From an uncultured Halomonas sp. (lineage in GTDB: Bacteria > Pseudomonadota > Gammaproteobacteria > Pseudomonadales > Halomonadaceae): DNA of 64,000 nt. The stretch covers positions 35,482 through 99,481 of the forward strand of contig NZ_CANMVL010000014.1 of NCBI RefSeq assembly GCF_947501415.1, written 5' to 3'. Of this stretch, positions 56,337 through 64,000 are shown piece by piece (positions within the stretch are counted from its first letter, which is position 1; each line of letters opens with the position of its first letter). A program made the position numbers and the translations under genes. The notes beneath the pieces were generated by a model that made no database searches, had not been told where the DNA came from, and saw only the letters and a list, made by a program, of their open reading frames with translations.

Positions 56337-57149
56337 CTAGGCGCTCAGGGCGTCCAGAGCCTGACGCATCTCGCCGAGCACCGCCTTGAGCTCGCCGGGA
56401 ATCGCCTCCGGGGTGTCGGCATTCTCGGCAATGCGGCTGACCAGTGCCGAGCCGACGATGACCCCATCGGCCACCTTGCCCACCTCGGCCGCGGAGGCAC
56501 CGTCACGGATGCCGAAGCCCACGCACAGCGGCAGGTCGGTCATGCGCCGCAGCGGTGCCAGATGGTCGGCCACATCCGTCGCATTGAGGATGGCAGACCC
56601 GGTAACGCCCTTGAGGGAGACGTAGTAGAGATATCCCTCCCCATGAGCGCATATTGTAGCGGCCCGCTCCTCGGAAGTGGTAGGTGCGACCAGGAAAATC
56701 GAGGCGAGGCCGCGAGATTTCAGCAGTGGCCCCAGCTCCTCGGCCTCCTCCGGCGGCATGTCCACCGTCAGCACGCCATCGATGCCGGCCGCGGCGGCCT
56801 GGTCGGCGAAGGCCTCCAGGCCGATACGCTCCATGGGGTTCAGGTAGCCCATCAGCACGACCGGTGTCGTGGTGTCGCTCTGGCGAAACTCCTGCACGAT
56901 CTCGAAGAGGTGAGAGAGACGCACACCACGCTTGAGCGCGCGCTCACAGGCCTTCTGGATCACCGGCCCGTCGGCCATGGGATCGGAGAACGGTACCCCC
57001 AGCTCGATGACATCGGCCCCCGCCTCCACCAGGGCATGCATGAAGCCCACGGTGTGCTCGGGACCGGGGTCGCCGGCGGTGATAAAGGGAATCAGCGCGC
57101 GGCGCCCCTGGGACTTGAGTTCGGCGAAGCGTTGGTCGATACGATTCAT
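56337..57149 (-). CDS. trpA: Tryptophan synthase alpha subunit
   Basis: A 270-residue TIM-barrel. It opens [20 protein letters not shown], has [25 protein letters not shown] (catalytic glutamate and aspartate) and [20 protein letters not shown]. It cleaves indole-glycerol phosphate and passes indole to TrpB. I chose ATG 57149; the codon at 57164 directly overlapping the trpB stop is an alternative. No ribosome site is strong, so translation is probably coupled to trpB. Confidence 0.96.
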   Translation of the reverse strand: MNRIDQRFAELKSQGRRALIPFITAGDPGPEHTVGFMHALVEAGADVIELGVPFSDPMADGPVIQKACERALKRGVRLSHLFEIVQEFRQSDTTTPVVLMGYLNPMERIGLEAFADQAAAAGIDGVLTVDMPPEEAEELGPLLKSRGLASIFLVAPTTSEERAATICAHGEGYLYYVSLKGVTGSAILNATDVADHLAPLRRMTDLPLCVGFGIRDGASAAEVGKVADGVIVGSALVSRIAENADTPEAIPGELKAVLGEMRQALDALSA

Positions 57150-57164
57150 GGTCTGGCCCGTCAT

Positions 57165-58379
57165 CTAGAATTCGATCCCGTCGAGGTTTGCCACCGTCAT
57201 GATGTCCTTGTCGCCGCGCCCCGAGAGGTTGACGACGATATTCTGATCGGGGCGCAGGGTGGGGGCGAGCTTCTTGGCATAGGCCAGGGCGTGAGCCGAC
57301 TCAAGGGCCGGCATGATGCCCTCGACGCGGGTCAGTTCGCGAAACGCCTCGAGCACGTCGTTGTCGTTGGCGGCCACATAGTTGACGCGGCCGAGATCCT
57401 TCCAGAGCGCATGCTCGGGACCGACCCCAGGATAGTCGAGGCCCGCCGAGATGGAGTGGGTATCGGAGACCTGCCCCCCTTCATCCGACATCAGATAGGT
57501 ACGATTGCCGTGGAGTACCCCGCGTGGCGCCCCGGAAGAGAGCGGTGCCGCGTGGCGGCCGGTCTCGACACCATCGCCGCCGGCCTCCACGCCATACATG
57601 ACGACGCCATCATCCTCCACGAAGGGATAGAACAGCCCCATGGCATTGGAGCCACCGCCCACGCAGGCGATCAGGGCATCGGGCAGGGCGCCGAACTCCT
57701 CGAAGGACTGACGGCGCGCCTCGCGACCGACCACGGCATTGAAGTCGCGGACCAGCATCGGATAGGGGTGCGGGCCGGCCACGGTGCCGATGATATAGAA
57801 GGTGTTGTCGACGTTGGTGACCCAGTCCCGCAGCGCCTCGTTCATGGCGTCCTTGAGGGTGCGTGTGCCGGACTCCACCGGAATGACATTGGCCCCCAGC
57901 AGGCGCATGCGATAGACATTGAGCTTTTGGCGCTGAACGTCGGCGGCCCCCATGTAGACATCACACTCGAGTCCCAGCCGCGCCGCCACGGTGGCGGTGG
58001 CCACGCCATGCTGACCGGCGCCGGTCTCGGCGATGACCCGAGGCTTGCCGCTCTTCTTGGCGAGCAGCGCCTGACCGATGGTGTTGTTCACCTTGTGGGC
58101 GCCGGTGTGGTTGAGGTCTTCACGCTTGAGCCAGATCTGTGCCCCACCAAGCTGCTTCGACCACCGCTCGGCATGATAGAGCGGAGATGGCCGGCCTACA
58201 TAGTGGGCCAGGTCGTAGTCGAATTCCGCCAGGAACGCCGGATCATCGCGAAGACTCATGTAGGTCTTCTCCAGCTCATCCAGGGCGAAGCTCAGGGTCT
58301 CCGAGACGAACCGGCCGCCATAGGGGCCAAAGTGGCCACGGGCATCCGGTAGTCGGGTCAGGTCACTGAACTTGCTCAC
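57165..58379 (-). CDS. trpB: Tryptophan synthase beta subunit
   Basis: A 404-residue PLP enzyme. The PLP lysine is in [40 protein letters not shown] lines the channel, and [13 protein letters not shown] binds phosphate. It condenses indole and serine to tryptophan. The GTG at 58379 is chosen, with GAGGTG seven bases upstream, over ATG 58403. The stop touches the trpA start. A 16-bp tandem array separates it from trpF. Confidence 0.97.
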   Translation of the reverse strand: MSKFSDLTRLPDARGHFGPYGGRFVSETLSFALDELEKTYMSLRDDPAFLAEFDYDLAHYVGRPSPLYHAERWSKQLGGAQIWLKREDLNHTGAHKVNNTIGQALLAKKSGKPRVIAETGAGQHGVATATVAARLGLECDVYMGAADVQRQKLNVYRMRLLGANVIPVESGTRTLKDAMNEALRDWVTNVDNTFYIIGTVAGPHPYPMLVRDFNAVVGREARRQSFEEFGALPDALIACVGGGSNAMGLFYPFVEDDGVVMYGVEAGGDGVETGRHAAPLSSGAPRGVLHGNRTYLMSDEGGQVSDTHSISAGLDYPGVGPEHALWKDLGRVNYVAANDNDVLEAFRELTRVEGIMPALESAHALAYAKKLAPTLRPDQNIVVNLSGRGDKDIMTVANLDGIEF

Positions 58380-58404
58380 GAAAGACACCTCACAGATCGC
58401 CATT

Positions 58405-58453
58405 GGGCTTAGGGTTATAGGGGCTTTGGGTTACAGGAGCTTGGGGATTACAG
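58405..58453. repeat. 16-bp tandem repeat, three units, between trpB and trpF
   Basis: GGGCTTAGGGTTATAG, GGGCTTTGGGTTACAG and GAGCTTGGGGATTACAG are three related units in series, near the trpB start. A role is not apparent. Confidence 0.75.
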
Positions 58454-58487
58454 AAAATCGATTGTCGGCAAATCGGGCTCGCGGCAC

Positions 58488-59117
58488 TCAGCAACGGCTG
58501 TCGGCATCGTGGACAGCAACCATGAAAGCCGCCATGCGCGCCACATCCTTGACGCCCGGAGCGGCCTCAATTCCACCGGAAACATCCAGCGCAAAGGGTG
58601 CGACCGTAGTAATCGCCTCGGCGGCATTGGCTGCACTCAAGCCTCCGGCGAGAATAACAGGTTTTGCCAGGCTTGAGGGGATCCGCGACCAGTCGAAGGT
58701 CTCCCCGGTTCCCCCCGGCACCCCCGGCCGATAGGCATCGAGCAGCAGCGCTCGCGCCCCGGCGTAGGCCTCGGCGGCAGTGGCCAGATCGAGGTCCTCG
58801 CGCATGCGCAGCGCCTTGATCCAGGGCAGCGGCGCGGCGGCACACTGCTCGGGTGTTTCATTACCGTGAAACTGCAGCAGATCGAGGTGGGGGGCGCAGC
58901 ACGCGACCCACTCGGGCTCGGCATCGACGAACAGCCCCACCCGAGTGACGAAGGCCGGCACCCGGGCGGCGAGCTCGGCCAGATGACGCTCATCGATGGC
59001 ACGCTTGCTGCCTGACCAGAGCACGAAGCCGAGAGCATCGGCGCCCGCCGCCACCGCGGCTTCCACATCCTCGATACGGGTCAGTCCGCAGAACTTCACC
59101 CGGGTCCGGCGCATCAT
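58488..59117 (-). CDS. trpF: Phosphoribosylanthranilate isomerase
   Basis: A 209-residue TIM-barrel. The N-terminal motif is VKFCGLTRIEDVEAAVAAGAD (catalytic cysteine, in part), then LDLLQFHGNET and VILAGGLSAANAAEAI, with LDVSGGIEAAPGVKD near the end (catalytic aspartate). It isomerises phosphoribosylanthranilate. ATG 59117 has AGGAGG upstream and overlaps the truA stop (ATGA). Confidence 0.96.
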   Translation of the reverse strand: MMRRTRVKFCGLTRIEDVEAAVAAGADALGFVLWSGSKRAIDERHLAELAARVPAFVTRVGLFVDAEPEWVACCAPHLDLLQFHGNETPEQCAAAPLPWIKALRMREDLDLATAAEAYAGARALLLDAYRPGVPGGTGETFDWSRIPSSLAKPVILAGGLSAANAAEAITTVAPFALDVSGGIEAAPGVKDVARMAAFMVAVHDADSRC

Positions 59118-60034
59118 GTCGCCTCCTGGTCGAGCGCCAGGGGGCGGCCGCGACGATACGCCACCATGGGGCAGTCCGGAAGCGCACGTTCGCCGCTCCA
59201 CTCCCCCAGAAAGGCCAGCAGGTTCGGCCCCAGCGGCTCCCTGGGCAGCCCCCACTGCTCGTCATAGAGCGAGTCCACGAAGTGCAGGCCGCAGGCCGGC
59301 GCCGTCACATCGGCAAGGCTACGATCCTTCAGCGCCATCAACTCGGCCAGGTAGTCATCGCCACGCTCGCCACGCCCCACCGTCACCAGGGCACCGACGA
59401 TATTGCGGATCATATGGTGCAGGAAGGCGTTGCCCTGTACATCGACCACCACCAGGGGGCCGTGGCGGTGCACCTCGATAAAGTGCAGATGCCGCCAGGG
59501 GGTCTTGGACTGACAGCCGGCGGCACGGAAGCTCGAGAAGTCATGCTCGCCTACCAGAACCTGGGCGGCTCGATGCATGGCATCGGCATCCAGCGGGTCG
59601 CGGCACCAGGTCACGTTGGCACGCTCCAGCACCGGGCGGCTCGGCTGATTGAGCAGCACGTAGCGATAACGGCGCGCCAGGGCCTTGAAGCGTGAATGAA
59701 ACTCATCGGGCACTTCAGTCACCCAGCGCACGGCGATATCCCGCGGCAGGTTGGCATTGGTGCCGAACACCCAGGCCTTCTGGGAGCGCGGCACCGGCGC
59801 ATCGAAGTGAATGATCTGACGGGTGGCATGGACGCCCGAGTCGGTGCGCCCGCTGGCATGCACCTTGACCCGGTGGCTTGCGACCCTGCCCAGCGCCTCC
59901 TCGAGTGAGGCCTGCACCGAGGCGGCGTGCTTGAGGCGTTGCCAGCCACAGTAGGCGCTGCCGTCATATTCGACCCCCATGGCCAGGCGGCCGGTCATGG
60001 GAGTGCGTTCGTCGAGGCGTTGAAAGAGGGTCAT
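59114..60034 (-). CDS. truA: tRNA pseudouridine(38-40) synthase
   Basis: A 306-residue TruA. The catalytic aspartate is in HASGRTDSGVHATRQIIHF, with LARRYRYVLLN and DVQGNAFLHHMIRNIVGALV. It modifies positions 38-40 of tRNA anticodon arms. The start is uncertain: ATG 60034, ATG 60049 and ATG 59998 are all possible; 60034 is a compromise. It sits just beyond the fimV stop, as in pseudomonads. Confidence 0.95.
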   Translation of the reverse strand: MTLFQRLDERTPMTGRLAMGVEYDGSAYCGWQRLKHAASVQASLEEALGRVASHRVKVHASGRTDSGVHATRQIIHFDAPVPRSQKAWVFGTNANLPRDIAVRWVTEVPDEFHSRFKALARRYRYVLLNQPSRPVLERANVTWCRDPLDADAMHRAAQVLVGEHDFSSFRAAGCQSKTPWRHLHFIEVHRHGPLVVVDVQGNAFLHHMIRNIVGALVTVGRGERGDDYLAELMALKDRSLADVTAPACGLHFVDSLYDEQWGLPREPLGPNLLAFLGEWSGERALPDCPMVAYRRGRPLALDQEAT

Positions 60035-60041
60035 GCGGTGA

Positions 60042-62927
60042 TCAGGCATCCAGTCGTCTAAGCAGCGCCATGGCATCTGCACGGGTCGCCGGGTCGCCAT
60101 TGCGACTCAGCTCGTCGAGCAGTTCACGGGCCCGACCAGCTTCACCGGCTTCGAACAGGCGCTGTGCAGCGCTGACGGAAAACTCGCTATTATCCGTCTG
60201 AAGCGGAGGGAAGGAAACCTCTTCCACCTCCCAATCATCGGCAAATGTCCGATCGACCGGCGTCTCGACATCACCGCGGTCCAGGCTCTCGCCCTGCTCG
60301 AAGCCGGCGCCCTTCTCGGCCACCCCGAGCCCCTGGGTAGTGAACTCGACACTGGGCTGCATGGGTGTCTCCTCGCGGGAGGGGGCAGGCGTGTCGAGAA
60401 CCGGTGGAGAATAGTCGAGCACCTCGTGATCGTCATCGACACGGCGGCTTGTCAAACCGAGCGACGGCAAAGACTCCTCGGGCTCGGTGGCGCCAGCAGG
60501 CTTCGATACAACGTCAGACTCTGACTCTGGCTCCGCCGTCTCTTTCTTGAACCCTATCTCTGGCCCTGACGCTGGCCCCTGCGTTGATTCCGCTGCCTCT
60601 TTCTTTAGCTCTGGCTGCTGCCCTGCCCCAGCTCCGTTCGCCCGCTCGAGCTCTGACCAACGCCCGGACTCCGGCACAACCTCAGACTCGAGGTCGGGTA
60701 CAGACTCAGCCCTGGAGTCGTCAGGCTCGAAATCGTCATGGTCGGAATCTGCCAACGACTCACCCTGGGGCTCTGCAGGCGCACCGATCCCTACGAACTC
60801 AGGGTCATCGGCGATTTCCGTGCGCTCCTGGGGCAGGGGCTCATTGACCGTCGGGGCCGCTTCATGGCCGACCATAAGCGGCGACGTCGCGGTCTCCATT
60901 CCTTCATCGCCGGACGGCTGGTCGAAGAGCCTCGGCGGCAGTGCCGCCGCCTCACCGAAGTCGGCGCGCTCACCTCGCTCCTCGCCAGCCGGCACCTCGC
61001 CCCCCCTCGAAGCGGCAAGGCCATAGTGCGCCATCAGCTGTTCGGTCTCCTCGGCCATGGCGGGGGTGCCGGCCACCATCAGCTTTTCTGCCTGGCGTTC
61101 GGCCGCCTGATAGCTGCCGAGTTCCAAGTAGACACCCAACAGCTTGAAGCGCAGATCATCGCGCTCTGGATCACGCTCGAGATTGCTTTCCAGTAACTCG
61201 CGGGCCTGATCGTAACGACCATAGGCGATATAGATATCGGCCTCGTTGACGGCCTCGGCCTGTGGAAGGTTGGCACTCATCGTGGTCTCGTTGGCCGCGG
61301 CTATCGTCGGCGAGGCCGTCTGGGTCGGCGAAGGCGTCTGGATCGGAGAGGCGGCCCCCGGGGTGGCAACACGTATCACGCCGGCTTCCGAGGAACGCTC
61401 CTTCCCACCGGGGCGCCGGCGCCGCAACGCCAGCCACAGCCCCAGAAGAGCGGCCAGCCCGGCCCCACCCAGCACCAGGTTGCGATCCCATTCGCCAGGA
61501 TAGAAGCCACCCCACCAGGGCATCTCCTGCTCATTGACGGAGGCGATATCCAGGCCTCCGGCACCCGGGCCCTCGACGCCAGCGCCGCCGGCCGTCAGCG
61601 CGGCCAGCTGATCGCGCAACGTTGCCAACTCATCGCGCATGTCGCCGAGCTCCTCCTCGAGCGCAGTACGCTCCGCCTGCACTGCCTCAAGCTGAGCCTG
61701 ACTCTGCTGCCAGCGCTCCTCCAGGCGCGCCAGGCGCTGATCCTCTGACTCGGAGAGCGCCGAGTCGACTTCGCTCTGCGAGGAGGCGTCGGCCAGGGCC
61801 GTTGCCGGGGGTTCAACCACACCGTCACCATCGCTCTCTGCCGATGGCTTCGTATCGGCCGTCTCGATGTCGCCCTGCTCCGCCGCCACCTGGGCGTCGG
61901 TAAGCAGGGTCAGGCGAGGCTCGGCGCGCTCATCGGTGGAATCACCCTCCTCGGCAGCCGCAGGCTCGGCCTGAGCGACGTCAGTAGCAGACGCATCGGT
62001 GACAGACGCATCAGCAGTCGCCGCTGATCCGCTCGCCTCCGCAGAGGCGACCTCGGTCTGCCGGGGCGCTTCCTGGGTGGCGGCGACGGCGCGTTCGGCG
62101 ACGCCTCGGGTGGCGTCCAGCGGCACCCGCGCCGGGGCCCCGCTGCCGCGATTGGCCCAGGCCTGATTCATGGCACTGACGACACGCTCCGCCTCCGCCG
62201 GTGAGCGTGAAGCGATTGCGGCGCGATCGGGCACCGACAGGGTGACACCCGCACGCATGGAATTGATATTGCCGGAAGGGAAGGCCTCGGGGTTCGCCGC
62301 CACCAGCGCCACCATCATCTGCTTCATGCTGACGCCGCTATCCGGCCTCAGGCGACCCGCCACCCCCCAGAGGGTATCGCCGCTGCGTACCCAGGCAGGC
62401 CCCCTGCTTGTGGAAGCGGCCGACCGGGCTACCTCCGAAGAGGCTGCCGAGGACTCCGACCGAGGACCTACCGTAGGCGGCGTGGAAGCCGCCACGCTCC
62501 GTGAGCTGGCGGTCACCAGGGCCGGCATTTCGGCGTAATTGGGGGGGTCGAGCAGCAGCGTCACTTCACGCACCATCCGACCCGACGGCCACTCCAGCTG
62601 CAGCAGCAGGTCGAGCCAGGGCTCACGCACTGCGCGATCGGTGGTGAGGTCGACATACAGTCGCCCCTGACGACGCTCAACGCTGAGTTTCACACTGGCG
62701 GCAAGCGGTGTTCGATCCAGGCCCGCCGCATCATAGGCCCGCTCGCTGGCCACCGAAACATTGAGCAACTCCGGCTGAATGCCAGCGGCATCGACCAGAG
62801 GCGCCGTGGCACGCAGTGGCGCGTTGAGGGTCGAACGCACGTCCACCTCCCCCAGCCCAACAGCCAGCGCCATGGGACTGGTGGCGGAGAGCGAGAGCAG
62901 CATGGCGAGTGTCAGCTTGCGATTCAT
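60042..62927 (-). CDS. fimV: FimV-family peptidoglycan-binding protein
   Basis: A 961-residue protein: signal peptide (1-22), FimV N-terminal domain (about 23-135), LysM-like segment (about 180-240, WVRSGDTLWGVAGRL), coiled coil (about 395-440), one transmembrane helix (about 478-497, VLGGAGLAALLGLWLALRRR), then a cytoplasmic TPR-like region (about 545-620), a long acidic, low-complexity part and a C-terminal FimV domain (about 915-961, AAQRLFEAGEAGRARELLDE). FimV organises polar type IV pilus and cyclic-AMP signalling in Pseudomonas. ATG 62927 has AAGGGA upstream. It is the first gene of the leftward run; the usual upstream asd is not visible. Confidence 0.93.
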   Translation of the reverse strand: MNRKLTLAMLLSLSATSPMALAVGLGEVDVRSTLNAPLRATAPLVDAAGIQPELLNVSVASERAYDAAGLDRTPLAASVKLSVERRQGRLYVDLTTDRAVREPWLDLLLQLEWPSGRMVREVTLLLDPPNYAEMPALVTASSRSVAASTPPTVGPRSESSAASSEVARSAASTSRGPAWVRSGDTLWGVAGRLRPDSGVSMKQMMVALVAANPEAFPSGNINSMRAGVTLSVPDRAAIASRSPAEAERVVSAMNQAWANRGSGAPARVPLDATRGVAERAVAATQEAPRQTEVASAEASGSAATADASVTDASATDVAQAEPAAAEEGDSTDERAEPRLTLLTDAQVAAEQGDIETADTKPSAESDGDGVVEPPATALADASSQSEVDSALSESEDQRLARLEERWQQSQAQLEAVQAERTALEEELGDMRDELATLRDQLAALTAGGAGVEGPGAGGLDIASVNEQEMPWWGGFYPGEWDRNLVLGGAGLAALLGLWLALRRRRPGGKERSSEAGVIRVATPGAASPIQTPSPTQTASPTIAAANETTMSANLPQAEAVNEADIYIAYGRYDQARELLESNLERDPERDDLRFKLLGVYLELGSYQAAERQAEKLMVAGTPAMAEETEQLMAHYGLAASRGGEVPAGEERGERADFGEAAALPPRLFDQPSGDEGMETATSPLMVGHEAAPTVNEPLPQERTEIADDPEFVGIGAPAEPQGESLADSDHDDFEPDDSRAESVPDLESEVVPESGRWSELERANGAGAGQQPELKKEAAESTQGPASGPEIGFKKETAEPESESDVVSKPAGATEPEESLPSLGLTSRRVDDDHEVLDYSPPVLDTPAPSREETPMQPSVEFTTQGLGVAEKGAGFEQGESLDRGDVETPVDRTFADDWEVEEVSFPPLQTDNSEFSVSAAQRLFEAGEAGRARELLDELSRNGDPATRADAMALLRRLDA

Positions 62928-63085
62928 GTGTTTCCCTTACAAACGACGGCCGAATCCGATGCGTCGCATCAGTCGAGGCAGTGCCGTTTTGCCATATATC
63001 GTTACTGCCTGTGTACCATAAACCTGGTTCCCATGCCCCCAGAATCGTCAACCTTTGGTCCTTGACAAGCCACCTGCAAATAAAG

Positions 63086-63166
63086 GGATCTTCGTAAACT
63101 GGCGTAAATCCGTTCGGCAGTCAGCATTGAGAGGCCGGGATTAATTGTGGGAAACCGGGCTCATTG
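63086..63166. mobile_element. R1 element, copy C (interrupted; left part only)
   Basis: GGATCTTCGTAAACTGGCGT opens a diverged R1 left end, followed by two 20-bp units (TGAGAGGCCGGGATTAATTG and TGGGAAACCGGGCTCATTG). The match stops abruptly at 63166, exactly where the group II intron ends. The rest of the element would lie on the far side of the intron, off the window. Confidence 0.75.
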
Positions 63167-64000
63167 ATAGGGGTCGGGAAGGGCTGAGCCCTCCCCGCCC
63201 TCCGAACCGTGCGTGCGGTTCTCCCGCACACGGCTCTCCAGTCGATGGTTTCCTCATCGGGATTGGCTCGCATGCCGCCAGGCTCCGGCTAGGGTGAAGA
63301 GCCCCGCGGCCGCGAAGAACGTATTGGACCAGCGTCGTATGTCCGACCGGGTGTTGCCACGCCCCGGACGCTTCTCCTGCTTGCGCAGCATGGCCCGCAG
63401 CCGCCGACGAATGAAGCCGTCCAATGAACGGAACGTCGTCCGGTAGGCGTGCCGAAAGTAGCCAAACCACCCTCTCAGCATCGGGTTCAGTGAGGCAATG
63501 ACCTGACGCAGACTCTTGCCTTCCGTCCGCCGCGTCTTGCTTCTCACTTTATCCTTGAAGGCCTTGAGGCTCTTCTTGCGCACCCAGCGGCGATCCGCCT
63601 CAAAGCGGTAGCCCAGGAAGTCGAAACCCTGCCCCTGTTGCCGACAATCGCCGATATGGGTCTTGTCGGGATGCAGAATCAGGCCATTCGCCGCCACCCA
63701 GTCCTGGACATGGGCTAGGGCTTGTCGGGCCTCCTGCTCACTGTGGCAGAGAATGACGAAATCATCGGCATACCGCACCATGCGGTAGCCGTGCTGAGTC
63801 ATTGCCTGGTCCAGTGGGTGCAGGTAGAGATTCGCCAACAAGGGGCTGATGATCGCGCCTTGTGGCGTCCCTGACGTGGGTGTCCATCGGTTCATGTCAC
63901 TGACGATGTCCTGGCTCAACCAACTTCGTAGCAAGGCCAGCAGTCGACCGTCGCTGATTCGCTCTTCGACGCGGGCCATCAGGCGGTCGTGCGGGATGCT
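63167..64000 (-). mobile_element. Group II intron, 3' part (continues past window)
   Basis: On the minus strand the intron carries its maturase ORF, then domain V as a 33-base hairpin beginning GAGCCGTGTGCGGG (63236-63204), then domain VI (63203-63167), a GGGAGGGCT-CA-GCCCTTCCC-type hairpin with a bulged A eight bases before the end (63174), and the terminal dinucleotide AT (63168-63167). All match the structure of group II introns. The 5' half, including its start, is outside the window. It is inserted in R1 copy C. Confidence 0.9.
63254..64000 (-). CDS. Group II intron reverse transcriptase/maturase, C-terminal part
   Basis: The frame is open to the window edge; the N-terminus is missing, and about 248 residues are visible. 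TGTPQGAIISPLLANLYLHP is RT block 4, MVRYADDFVILC holds the catalytic YADD, LHPDKTHIGDCRQQGQGFDFLGYRF follows (in part), and RGWFGYFRHAYRTTFRSLDGF is the maturase/thumb region. No C-terminal HNH endonuclease is apparent. It encodes the intron's splicing and reverse-transcription protein. The stop lies 18 bases before domain V. Confidence 0.93.
   Translation of the reverse strand, partial: SIPHDRLMARVEERISDGRLLALLRSWLSQDIVSDMNRWTPTSGTPQGAIISPLLANLYLHPLDQAMTQHGYRMVRYADDFVILCHSEQEARQALAHVQDWVAANGLILHPDKTHIGDCRQQGQGFDFLGYRFEADRRWVRKKSLKAFKDKVRSKTRRTEGKSLRQVIASLNPMLRGWFGYFRHAYRTTFRSLDGFIRRRLRAMLRKQEKRPGRGNTRSDIRRWSNTFFAAAGLFTLAGAWRHASQSR

Noticed and set aside
56562..58352. A 596-codon open frame opposite trpA/trpB
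   Set aside because: Spans two convincing genes on the other strand; composition is that of an antisense frame.

Overview
The window is about 64 kb of high-GC chromosomal DNA that reads as a halophilic gammaproteobacterium of the Halomonadaceae (Halomonas-like). Signs of this are a BCCT compatible-solute transporter at the left edge, a glycine betaine-type binding protein, a ClC protein and an MscS-type channel. The order fimV-truA-trpF-trpB-trpA-accD-folC-dedD-cvpA-purF-metZ resembles the corresponding region of pseudomonads and their relatives. No tRNA, rRNA, CRISPR array or prophage was seen.

Layout. 1-4.8 kb: the 3' end of a BCCT transporter, a mobile repeat, a SIMPL protein, a CDGSH/FMN oxidoreductase and a CDF-like transporter. 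4.8-10.7 kb: an MscS channel, then a complete four-gene Mn/Zn/Fe ABC importer. 10.8-18.7 kb: a ChaN-PDZ protein, a glutaredoxin-like protein, a ClC protein overlapping an orphan binding protein, a methyltransferase, a DUF523-DUF1722 protein and rraA. 18.7-23.5 kb: a membrane GDPD, ggt and a betaine-binding protein. 23.9-27.6 kb: PEP synthase and its regulator (divergent ppsA/ppsR). 27.6-30.2 kb: a CoA transferase and glutaryl-CoA dehydrogenase for glutarate/lysine catabolism. 30.3-37.4 kb: a MATE exporter, a CbiM-like permease, purU, a polar amino acid ABC importer and an RNase J-family nuclease. 37.5-42.8 kb: a small H-NS-like protein and a compact molybdenum cofactor operon (mobA-mobB-moeA-moaCD-moaE-moaA, leftward, closed by a strong terminator) that contains a MoaC-MoaD fusion. 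43-49.3 kb: a cupin regulator, a second MATE exporter, a PAS-GGDEF-EAL protein, a 2OG dioxygenase, and YceI with cytochrome b561. 49.5-62.9 kb: a long leftward housekeeping run from fimV to metZ.

The most distinctive content is a set of non-coding repeats. Family R1 (about 250-270 bp, terminal inverted repeats, two copies each flanked by an 8-9 bp direct repeat) looks like a non-autonomous transposable element. A third R1 copy at the right edge is interrupted by a group II intron, whose domain V, branch-point A and maturase are visible. Family R2 (about 160-180 bp, 13-14 bp inverted ends) has five full or partial copies between genes. A 7-bp tandem repeat sits at two convergent gene ends and appears to supply the stop codons of both leftward genes.

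Protein-level oddities are a ClC protein whose gating glutamate position is tyrosine, a CDF protein lacking the usual HxxxD sites, a degenerate SGDEF motif, and a palindromic, tandemly repeated segment inside folC. I did not find a multi-gene system that I would call clearly new. The R1 element and its intron insertion are the best candidates for follow-up.
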